This document shows positions 1-4,972 of a DNA stretch of 6,505 nucleotides, piece after piece (position 1 is the first letter of the stretch; each line of letters begins with the position of its first letter). Location: contig JAGABK010000151.1 in the NCBI GenBank assembly GCA_017614625.1, forward strand, positions 1 through 6,505, in the 5' to 3' direction. Below the pieces are notes generated by a model. That model did not search any database. It was not told where the DNA came from and worked only from the letters and a program-made list of their open reading frames with translations. Both the position numbers and the translations under genes were made by a program. This DNA comes from Spirochaetales bacterium. Its GTDB lineage: Bacteria > Spirochaetota > Spirochaetia > Sphaerochaetales > Sphaerochaetaceae.

Positions 1-1043
1 CCGACAGAAGGCGCGAGATCAACGAGATCCTCCAGTTCCCGGAGAACTCGGCAGGCTCGATCATGACCACTGAGTACGTGTCGCTCACCCCGTCCATGAC
101 GGTCAGCGACGCCTTCAGGCAGATAAAGGAAACCGGCGTGGACAAGGAGACCATCTACACCTGCTACGTCCTGTCGCGTTTCAACCGCATCCTGGGCCTC
201 GTGTCCGCCAAGGACCTGATGCTCGCGAAGGACCCTGAGACGAAGGTCGAGTCGCTGATGACCACCCACGTCATCACCGTCACGACGATGACCGACCAGG
301 AAGAAGTGGCCAAGCAGCTGTCCAAGTACAACTTCATCGCCCTGCCGGTCGTCAACAGCGACAACCGGATGGTCGGAATCGTAACCTTCGACGACGCCAT
401 GGACGTCATGGTCGAAGAGGCAACGGAAGACATCACGATCATGTCCGCCCAGACGCCTTACGAGAAGTCCTACCTCAGGACATCGCCGTGGGAGCTGTTC
501 AAGCACAGGATTCCCTGGCTGATGCTGCTGATGATCTCGGCCACGTTCACCGGCCTGATCATCACGAGCTTCGAGAACGCGCTGTCGCAGCTGGTCATCC
601 TCACCGCCTTCATCCCCATGCTCATGGACACGGGCGGAAACTCCGGTTCGCAGTCGTCCGTCACGGTCATCCGCGCCATATCGCTGGGCGAACTTGAGTT
701 CCGGTACATAGGAAAGGTGCTTCTGAAGGAGTTCCTGACGGCCCTGATGATCGGCCTGGCCCTCGGAGCCGTCTGTTTCGGAAAGGTCATGCTGGTCGAC
801 GGCCTGCTCTTCGGCAACATGGCGGACGCGGTCAACTACTCCTTCCCCATGGTCGCCCTGGTGGTAAGCGCAACGCTGGCGATCACGGTCGTGATGGCAA
901 AGCTCATCGGATGCTCGATGCCTCTTCTGGCGAAGAAGCTCGGCTTCGACCCGGCAGTGATGGCAAGTCCGTTCATCACCACCATAGTCGACGCCCTGTC
1001 GCTGCTGGTCTACCTGAAGATCGCGACGGCAATCCTGTTCTGA
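1..1043 (+). CDS. mgtE: Magnesium transporter MgtE, C-terminal part (5' end outside window)
   Basis: This is an inner-membrane Mg2+ channel/transporter of the MgtE (SLC41-like) family, which conducts Mg2+ inward and is gated by cytoplasmic Mg2+ bound to its N and CBS domains. The reading frame is open from base 3, so the start lies upstream. The first visible residues include the family signature LQFPENSAGSIMT at the N-domain/CBS junction. Counting from the internal Met at 63, a CBS pair spans about residues 5-120 (GLVSAKDL and GIVTFDDAMDV are typical ends of CBS units). Five membrane segments follow from about residue 149. The pore signature MDTGGNSGSQSS lies at TM2, and TM5 carries TTIVDALSLLVY, whose Asp matches the conserved pore aspartate of the family. 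The C-terminus is complete, with a TGA stop and an intrinsic terminator about 40 bp later. Any Mg2+ riboswitch would be outside the window. The family assignment is firm. Confidence 0.97.
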   Translation, partial: DRRREINEILQFPENSAGSIMTTEYVSLTPSMTVSDAFRQIKETGVDKETIYTCYVLSRFNRILGLVSAKDLMLAKDPETKVESLMTTHVITVTTMTDQEEVAKQLSKYNFIALPVVNSDNRMVGIVTFDDAMDVMVEEATEDITIMSAQTPYEKSYLRTSPWELFKHRIPWLMLLMISATFTGLIITSFENALSQLVILTAFIPMLMDTGGNSGSQSSVTVIRAISLGELEFRYIGKVLLKEFLTALMIGLALGAVCFGKVMLVDGLLFGNMADAVNYSFPMVALVVSATLAITVVMAKLIGCSMPLLAKKLGFDPAVMASPFITTIVDALSLLVYLKIATAILF

Positions 1044-1079
1044 GATTATACGGAAAGCAAAAGCTGATTATTGTTATCC

Positions 1080-1114
1080 AGGGCTGCGGGACTCCTTCAG
1101 CCCTTTCTTTTTCT
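1080..1114 (+). terminator. Intrinsic terminator of mgtE
   Basis: A perfect 7-bp stem AGGGCTG (1080-1086) / CAGCCCT (1098-1104) with an 11-nt loop is followed directly by TTCTTTTTCT. It lies 37 bp past the mgtE stop on the same strand, so it probably ends the mgtE transcript. Confidence 0.85.
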
Positions 1115-1127
1115 GTTTTGAAGGGAA

Positions 1128-1172
1128 ACAACTGGAACAGGTTTTTTCAGTAATCCAGTTGTCCGGCACTGG
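1128..1172. repeat. Inverted repeat ACAACTGGA with a competing third arm
   Basis: ACAACTGGA at 1128-1136 is perfectly complementary to TCCAGTTGT at 1154-1162 (9 bp, 17-nt loop). The middle arm can instead pair, through CCAGT (1155-1159), with ACTGG at 1168-1172. There is no T-run directly after the arm at 1162, so it does not look like a standard terminator. It lies in the non-coding convergent gap just after the mgtE terminator. Its function is unknown. Confidence 0.6.
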
Positions 1173-1206
1173 AAAACATCTACGGAAAAACCGTGGATCC
1201 ATTCAC

Positions 1207-1374
1207 TTTCAGCCAAATACTCAATGCCGCGGTTTTCTGGCTGATTGCCTTTCAGCCAAAATGCTTCATCCCATGGAATCTGGCTGAAAAAACACCGGTC
1301 ATCAGACCCGGATTCAGCCAGATGGTGGCTGATTTCAAAATCTGGCTGTAAATGACCTTGAGTGATTACAGCCA
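1207..1374. repeat. Array of eight CAGCCA/TGGCTG half-sites forming alternative hairpins
   Basis: The hexamer CAGCCA occurs at 1210, 1253, 1315 and 1369, and its complement TGGCTG at 1238, 1281, 1326 and 1343. Most copies sit in a longer context close to TTTCAGCCAAA or ATCTGGCTGAA. The pairs 1210/1238 and 1253/1281 have identical 28-nt spacing and form a tandem duplication with a 43-bp period. In it the arms are conserved while the inner sequence differs. Perfect stems include 1250-1258 with 1281-1289 (9 bp), 1278-1288 with 1313-1323 (11 bp), 1314-1320 with 1326-1332 (7 bp) and 1343-1351 with 1366-1374 (9 bp, a terminator). Arms are shared between stems, so several of these are mutually exclusive. 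The array occupies the AT-rich convergent gap 1044-1435, in which I see no convincing gene. It could be a palindromic intergenic repeat family, a structured 3'-UTR or small RNA, or a protein-binding array. Confidence 0.75.
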
Positions 1375-1380
1375 TTTTTC
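1336..1380. terminator. Bidirectional intrinsic terminator, mainly for the minus-strand operon
   Basis: A perfect 9-bp stem TGGCTGTAA (1343-1351) / TTACAGCCA (1366-1374) is followed on the plus strand by TTTTT (1375-1379). On the minus strand it is followed by GATTTTG. It lies about 60 bp past the stop of the minus-strand membrane-protein gene ending at 1436. It is also the last stem of the CAGCCA array, so both terminator arms are array half-sites. Confidence 0.65.
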
Positions 1381-1435
1381 AAGATAAGGAATGTTTTGGC
1401 CGAATTGCTATCCGGGGAGAACTGTTTTAGACCCG

Positions 1436-2113
1436 TCAAAAACTCTTTCTCAATTTGAAGGAATCCTTGAATTCGAACCGTGACTCGAGAAACTTCGAGC
1501 ACAGTCCGATGAGGGTTCCGTTTATCAGCGCGCAGACGATCGTGCCCCACTTCACGCCCTCGAACACCCAGAAGCCGAAGAAGCAGAAGGACAGTATCAC
1601 GGCTATCGTGCAGCTGACGATGTCGTAGACTGTCTTCACGCGGTGGATGTCCTTGCCGAAGACGGACGCGAACTCCTTGACGAAAAGCTCGTAGACCTCG
1701 GGCGGGATGTAGGTGTGGAACAGAAGCGAAATGCCTATGGCGCACAGCACCATGCCCAGCGTGTAGCAGGCGACCCTCATCGGAATCCCCTCCCACGGGA
1801 TGTAGGACACGACCAGCATGCACAAATCCAGGATGAAGCCGTAGAGCACCGCAGTCACGAAGGAGAACAGGTAGCTGATTCTGAAACGGCGTAGGACAGG
1901 GATCATCAGGATCAGAAGGACCGCCTGCAGGGTGTACTCGGCCATGCCGAAGGTGAAGAAGCTGTAGGTCTGCGAGATTTTCAGGTGCAGCAGGTACGCC
2001 GGGGCAACAACCATGGACACGCCGAAATCGGACCTCTCCATGAAGGTCACGCCCAGGGCGAGGATGACAAGTCCTACTATGTATGCCAGTTCGGTGCTGA
2101 ACGTCCGTTTCAT
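1436..2113 (-). CDS. DUF6198 / YitT-YczE-like integral membrane protein
   Basis: This 225-aa multi-pass inner-membrane protein of unknown function resembles the YitT/YczE/DUF6198 group. Hydrophobic segments fall at about residues 7-25, 33-47, 55-75, 80-104, 112-133, 161-185 and 188-208. Family-like features are the N-terminal GVTFMERSDFGVSM, with its conserved glycine/aspartate loop, and the cytoplasmic stretch IPPEVYELFVKE followed by VKTVYDI. I chose the ATG at 2111-2113 (MKRTFSTEL), because it sits just before TM1. An in-frame TTG at 2149 would add 12 non-hydrophobic residues and has no ribosome site. The ATG itself has only a weak site (GCAGG, very close), so translation may depend on coupling. 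The gene starts 49 nt after the MFS stop on the same strand and is probably the last gene of that operon. A terminator follows at 1343-1374. Substrate or role cannot be read from the sequence. Confidence 0.85.
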   Translation of the reverse strand: MKRTFSTELAYIVGLVILALGVTFMERSDFGVSMVVAPAYLLHLKISQTYSFFTFGMAEYTLQAVLLILMIPVLRRFRISYLFSFVTAVLYGFILDLCMLVVSYIPWEGIPMRVACYTLGMVLCAIGISLLFHTYIPPEVYELFVKEFASVFGKDIHRVKTVYDIVSCTIAVILSFCFFGFWVFEGVKWGTIVCALINGTLIGLCSKFLESRFEFKDSFKLRKSF

Positions 2114-2162
2114 GCCTGCATTATCGTAGGAAAGGCGGGATGTTGGCAATATGCGGAAAGTC

Positions 2163-3398
2163 TCAGACCTGCAGGTCCGGGAATTCCCTCCTGTCGTAGA
2201 CGGACATGAAGGCCACGAGGATGAGCTCGACGGCGCCTATGGCTATGATCGTGGTCCATGCGGCGGCCGAACCTGCGCGGTCGTACACGGCGCCCGTCAG
2301 CAGCTGGATGCCCGAGCCGCTGAGGCCGCAGAACACGTTCATGACAGAAAGGATCCTGCCTCTGTGTGAAGCAGGGATTCGCCTTGTGAGGAACGGCGAA
2401 GAGGATATGGTGTTGAATATCTCGCCGAAGGTGAAGACGGTGATGGCTACGAAACAGAGCCACGGACGGCGGATGAACAGCAGGAAGACCAGGTATCCCA
2501 GAAGTATGAGGCCCTCGCCCATGAGCATCTTGCCCGTGTCGCGCATCTTGCGGAACAGGTGGGTTATCACCGCGGTGAAGGCTATTACCACGAAGCAGTT
2601 GACGCTGGTCATGGAGCCGAACAGGACCGCACCGCGCTCGGCATAGGTCACGCCCATGTCGAGCGGCATCAGGTAGCTGTACATCCCGTAGACTCCTGTG
2701 GCCAGGGCAGATGACAGTATGAAAAGGACGACCACCCTGCTCTTCCTGATAATCGAGAAAGCGGACACGCTCGTGTCCAGCTCCTTCTCGTAGGCTCCGC
2801 CCTCCTCCTCGTCCTTCTCGCGGTGGACGTCCTTTATCATGAAGAAGATAAGTGCCGTGCTCATGGCGATGGCAAGTCCGTTGATCAAAAAGGCCAGGTT
2901 CAGGTGGTTGTTGAACAGGAGGCCTCCGATGGTCGGGGAAAGGACAAGGCCCAGGTTGCTGCCCATGTAGGACAGCGAATAGCCGCGCTCGCGGTCCTTG
3001 GAGGTGGAGAAATCGGCCACCAGCGAGTCGTAGCTGGGCCATTCGACGGTCTGGAAGAGCGAGGCCACTGCGAAGATGACTATGGACGTGATGGTGACCG
3101 GAACCAGGAAGCAGTAGACATAGCTGGCTATCGAGACCAGGTCGCAGACGACGATGATGTTCTTCTTGTTGAACCTGTCGGCGAGCTTTCCGCCCAGGAG
3201 CGAGACCGGAATGCTGACGAAGCTGAAGGCCATGATGCAGGCGGCGATGACCGTGGCGCTCAGGCCGAGCTTCTGGCTGAGGATCAGGGTGAACATGGGC
3301 CAGATCATCGACCCCATGTTGGTCATGATCCTTCCCACGAGGAGTATGTAGAGCTCCCTTCTGAGCCCCCTGTACTGGTTGATCAGCCCTGCCTTCAA
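2163..3398 (-). CDS. Major facilitator superfamily transporter (DHA1-like efflux type)
   Basis: This is a 411-aa, 12-TM MFS secondary transporter of the inner membrane, most like proton-coupled drug/multisubstrate exporters; the substrate is unknown. MFS motif A is visible in the loop between TM2 and TM3 as GGKLADRFNKKN (residues 69-80). A charged central cytoplasmic loop (about 194-215, rich in E, D and K) separates the two six-helix halves. A second loop with RRIPASHRGR (about 340-350) occupies the equivalent position in the C-terminal half. Length is normal for the family. The start is TTG at 3396-3398, supported by a strong GGAGG 7 nt upstream at 3406-3410. The first residues (MKAGLINQYRGL) lead directly into TM1. 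The start overlaps the stop of the upstream toxin gene by 4 nt, which implies one mRNA and probable translational coupling. The next gene follows after 49 nt. Confidence 0.92.
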   Translation of the reverse strand: MKAGLINQYRGLRRELYILLVGRIMTNMGSMIWPMFTLILSQKLGLSATVIAACIMAFSFVSIPVSLLGGKLADRFNKKNIIVVCDLVSIASYVYCFLVPVTITSIVIFAVASLFQTVEWPSYDSLVADFSTSKDRERGYSLSYMGSNLGLVLSPTIGGLLFNNHLNLAFLINGLAIAMSTALIFFMIKDVHREKDEEEGGAYEKELDTSVSAFSIIRKSRVVVLFILSSALATGVYGMYSYLMPLDMGVTYAERGAVLFGSMTSVNCFVVIAFTAVITHLFRKMRDTGKMLMGEGLILLGYLVFLLFIRRPWLCFVAITVFTFGEIFNTISSSPFLTRRIPASHRGRILSVMNVFCGLSGSGIQLLTGAVYDRAGSAAAWTTIIAIGAVELILVAFMSVYDRREFPDLQV

Positions 3399-3721
3399 AT
3401 CAGTTCCTCCGTCTTGAAGAGGTCCCTGATGTAGTCCATACGTCCATTGTAGATCCGCATCACCTCTGTTCTATTGCCCGTGTTCCTGTAAACGGCGATA
3501 TACTTCCTTTCAATCACAAGATATCTCATATCGGTCCAGAACCCGGTTTTCGATACCAGCGAAGGTCCCGATTCGGGAGACATCGCAAGCCTTTCAAGCT
3601 CCGAGACTATCACACGGACTATACTGTCTGCCGAAACAGGGTTCTTAAGGACATCCGAGATATAACGGCGGGTCGACTCAAGGTCATCGACCGCATCCGG
3701 GGAGAGAACAACCTCATTCAT
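3395..3721 (-). CDS. RelE/ParE-superfamily type II toxin
   Basis: This 108-aa protein matches the RelE/ParE toxin fold. The N-terminal strand VVLSPDAVDDLESTRRYI is the usual beta1-alpha1 pattern with Ala-x-x-Asp-Leu. A long helix follows (about 30-46), then the family pattern MRYLVIERKYIAVYR (65-79), then VMRIYNGRMDYIRDLF (87-102), matching the usual RI-hgR-DY-LF C-terminus. RelE members cleave mRNA on ribosomes and ParE members poison gyrase; the sequence does not decide which. The ATG at 3719-3721 has GGGAGG at 3729-3734, 7 nt upstream. The antitoxin gene ends 17 nt upstream, giving the classic antitoxin-toxin order. The end of the gene carries the ribosome site and start of the MFS gene. 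Base composition looks somewhat AT-richer than the MFS gene, consistent with acquisition as a module. Confidence 0.9.
   Translation of the reverse strand: MNEVVLSPDAVDDLESTRRYISDVLKNPVSADSIVRVIVSELERLAMSPESGPSLVSKTGFWTDMRYLVIERKYIAVYRNTGNRTEVMRIYNGRMDYIRDLFKTEELI
3406..3410 (-). promoter_or_regulatory. Ribosome binding site of the MFS gene, inside the toxin gene
   Basis: GGAGG on the minus strand lies 7 nt before TTG at 3398, within the codons for the last Glu residues of the toxin. It decides the MFS start in favour of this TTG and supports coupled translation. Confidence 0.75.
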
Positions 3722-3738
3722 CGACCGACCTCCCGGAA

Positions 3739-3993
3739 TCAGAAGCCGTACTTCTTCTTGACATCGTCGATGGAGACCCAGCCTTCCCTGTCAGCCCGTT
3801 CCTTGGCGTTGTAAAGATCGGAAAGGATCCTCATCTCCGCCTTGAGGCGGTTGAACTCATCGACATAGTTCATGTCTACGATGGCATAGCAGCCGCGTCC
3901 GTTCCTGGTGAGATAGACAGGCTCGTCTTCACGGACTTCGGAGAGGACCTCGGCGTAATTCCTCAGGTCCGAGACAGGTTTGATGTTCGGCAT
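3739..3993 (-). CDS. Phd/YefM-family type II antitoxin
   Basis: This 84-aa protein has the N-terminal DNA-binding Phd/YefM fold. IKPVSDLRNYAEVLSEV (4-20), EPVYLTRNGRGCYAIVDM (24-41) and NYVDEFNRLKAE match the family pattern of Ser-Asp-Leu helix, then Leu-Thr-Arg-Asn-Gly hairpin, then Tyr helix. The charged C-terminus (about 50-84, ending KKKYGF) is the expected toxin-neutralising tail. I chose the ATG at 3991-3993 because a perfect AAGGAGG lies 5 nt upstream (3999-4005) and the family normally begins here. An upstream in-frame extension to 4131 has Cys/Arg-rich sequence unlike the family and crosses the promoter. It is the first gene of the minus-strand unit, with the toxin following after 17 nt. 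By family knowledge it probably represses its own promoter, alone or with the toxin. Confidence 0.92.
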   Translation of the reverse strand: MPNIKPVSDLRNYAEVLSEVREDEPVYLTRNGRGCYAIVDMNYVDEFNRLKAEMRILSDLYNAKERADREGWVSIDDVKKKYGF

Positions 3994-3998
3994 GACCG

Positions 3999-4005
3999 CC
4001 TCCTT
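3999..4005 (-). promoter_or_regulatory. Ribosome binding site of the antitoxin gene
   Basis: AAGGAGG on the minus strand, 5 nt before the ATG at 3993. It fixes the start of the 84-aa antitoxin and lies within one arm of the 12-bp inverted repeat described at 3996-4086. Confidence 0.8.
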
Positions 4006-4024
4006 GCGTATGATTTTACGATTA

Positions 4025-4052
4025 ATTATACATAAAATCCGACACATGATAA
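4025..4052 (-). promoter_or_regulatory. Promoter of the antitoxin-toxin-MFS operon
   Basis: On the minus strand a perfect -10 TATAAT (4025-4030) is preceded, after a 16-nt spacer, by TTATCA (4047-4052, 4 of 6 matches to TTGACA). Transcription would start near 4018, leaving a short leader of about 25 nt with the AAGGAGG site. No other promoter is obvious between the four minus-strand genes. Confidence 0.55.
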
Positions 4053-4072
4053 AGCCCCTCCGGCGCGGGACT

Positions 4073-4100
4073 TTGCAAGGAGGCGGGGTTTCCGTATTAT
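4073..4100 (+). promoter_or_regulatory. Possible promoter of the NYN-LOTUS gene
   Basis: TTGCAA (4073-4078), a 16-nt spacer and TATTAT (4095-4100) resemble a sigma70-type promoter. Initiation would fall at about 4106-4108, at or next to the ATG, giving a leaderless or nearly leaderless mRNA. A weaker alternative is TTGCGT (4004-4009) with TATACA (4027-4032). Confidence 0.35.
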
Positions 4101-4106
4101 TGAGGC

Positions 4107-4901
4107 ATGAACGATTCAGACAAGATTGCAATTCTCATAGACGCGGACAACACCCAGCTGCAGAAGCTGGATGCCATCATGACGGAAGTCTCCACACGCG
4201 GGCGCATCGTCGTCAAGCGTGCGTACGGAAACTGGAAGAAGAGGAACCTCAACAAGTGGGAGAACGAGCTCAAGCGCCTCGGAATCAAGGCCGAGCAGCA
4301 GTTCGACTATGTCTCGGGCAAGAACGCCACCGACATGGCCCTGGTCATCGACGCCATGGACCTCCTCTCCTCCAACGCCTTCGACAGCTTCGTGATCGTC
4401 TCCAGCGACAGCGACTTCACCCCGCTTGCCATCAGGCTCCACGAATCCGGCGCCAACATCGTCGGAATCGGCGTGCAGACCACCCCGGAGTCCTTCCGCA
4501 ACGCCTGCGACGACTTCCTCTTCCTCGAGAACCTCACCAACGACACCCTCTCCACGGACGATGTCCCGGAGACCCCGGAACCTGCCGAGAAGTCCGAGAG
4601 CAAGGCCCAGAAGAAGGACGGAGAGCGCAAGGGCCAGAGCGGAAAGAAGCAGAAGGTCCCCAAGGAGATCCACAACCTCATCCGCAAGGCCTACGACACC
4701 TACCAGGACAACGACGGCCTGGCGGACGTGAGCGCGGCCGGCTCCTACATCAAGAGGGCCAAGCCGGACTTCGACACGCGCTCGTACGGGCACTCCAAGC
4801 TCTCGGGCCTCCTGGAGGCCTTCCCCACCAGATACGAGGTCGTGCGCACTCCCGGAAAGAACAACAGCACCTTCATCTCGTACCGCTGTCTGGGCGAATA
4901 A
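4107..4901 (+). CDS. NYN-domain (PIN-like) ribonuclease with C-terminal OST-HTH/LOTUS domain
   Basis: This 264-aa protein is probably cytoplasmic. The N-terminal NYN/LabA-like domain (about 5-142) has the acidic residues expected of the PIN-like metal site: ILIDADN (D12, D14), NATDMALVIDAM (D76, D82) and FVIVSSDSDF (D101, D103). A charged Glu/Lys/Pro-rich linker follows (about 145-185). Next comes an OST-HTH/LOTUS-like winged-helix domain (about 186-262) with the typical GHSKLSGLLEAFP near its centre. This architecture occurs in bacterial and eukaryotic RNA-regulating proteins, so a metal-dependent RNA-cleaving or RNA-binding role is likely, but the target is unknown. The ATG at 4107 has no proper ribosome site (only GAGG one base away), and an in-frame TGA at 4101 excludes an upstream start. 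It is transcribed divergently from the toxin-antitoxin operon and ends before a bidirectional terminator. Confidence 0.9.
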   Translation: MNDSDKIAILIDADNTQLQKLDAIMTEVSTRGRIVVKRAYGNWKKRNLNKWENELKRLGIKAEQQFDYVSGKNATDMALVIDAMDLLSSNAFDSFVIVSSDSDFTPLAIRLHESGANIVGIGVQTTPESFRNACDDFLFLENLTNDTLSTDDVPETPEPAEKSESKAQKKDGERKGQSGKKQKVPKEIHNLIRKAYDTYQDNDGLADVSAAGSYIKRAKPDFDTRSYGHSKLSGLLEAFPTRYEVVRTPGKNNSTFISYRCLGE

Positions 4902-4921
4902 CACAGGAACCAGGACATAAG

Positions 4922-4950
4922 AAAAGGCGGCCCCGCAGGACCGCCGTTTT
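4922..4950. terminator. Bidirectional intrinsic terminator between convergent genes
   Basis: GGCGGCCC (4926-4933) pairs with GGACCGCC (4938-4945) with one mismatch and a CGCA tetraloop. The stem is flanked by AAAA (4922-4925) and GTTTT (4946-4950), giving a T-run on both strands. It serves the plus-strand NYN gene ending at 4901 and the minus-strand lipoprotein gene ending at 4973. Confidence 0.85.
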
Positions 4951-4972
4951 CATCTCAAAGCAAAGGCTTTCT

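Larger units (their letters stand above)
3996..4086. repeat. Perfect 12-bp inverted repeat flanking the divergent promoter region
   Basis: GCAAGGAGGCGG reads 5'-3' on the plus strand at 4075-4086 and on the minus strand at 4007-3996, with 67 bp between the arms. The left arm contains the antitoxin ribosome site. The right arm is too far (about 24 nt) from the ATG at 4107 to serve as its ribosome site, and an in-frame TGA at 4101 rules out an earlier start. Both arms lie beside the divergent promoters, so an operator role is possible but unproven. Confidence 0.5.

Noticed and set aside
1207..1374. CRISPR array interpretation of the repeated CAGCCA sites
   Set aside because: Repeats are only 6-11 bp, alternate in orientation and have irregular spacing (11-34 nt); there are no 25-40-bp direct repeats or nearby cas genes.
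1097..1375. 92-codon minus-strand open frame in the convergent gap
   Set aside because: It has no ribosome site, starts inside one terminator stem and ends inside the mgtE terminator, and its apparent repeats come from the CAGCCA array in different frames. I recognise no family. It remains a weak possibility only if related genomes keep the frame open.
2110..3042. 310-codon minus-strand open frame within the MFS gene
   Set aside because: It is out of frame with the MFS protein, which has 12 membrane segments and motif A. The alternative translation is Arg/His/Pro-rich without membrane segments.
2823..3434. 203-codon plus-strand open frame antisense to the MFS gene
   Set aside because: Asp/Glu/Gly/Val-rich translation typical of the complement of a membrane-protein gene, without a ribosome site or domain.
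4053..4091. Imperfect inverted repeat AAAGCCCCTCC / GGAGGCGGGGTTT as a terminator
   Set aside because: Needs bulges to pair, has no T-run on either strand, and lies upstream of both divergent genes where no transcript is expected to end.
3994..4131. N-terminal extension of the antitoxin to 4131
   Set aside because: The extra residues are Cys/Arg-rich and unlike the Phd/YefM family, they overlap the TATAAT promoter, and the internal ATG at 3993 has a perfect AAGGAGG.
4116..4904. 262-codon minus-strand open frame antisense to the NYN gene
   Set aside because: Its composition (Val/Leu/Gly/Glu-rich, no motif) and lack of a ribosome site mark it as a shadow of the plus-strand gene.
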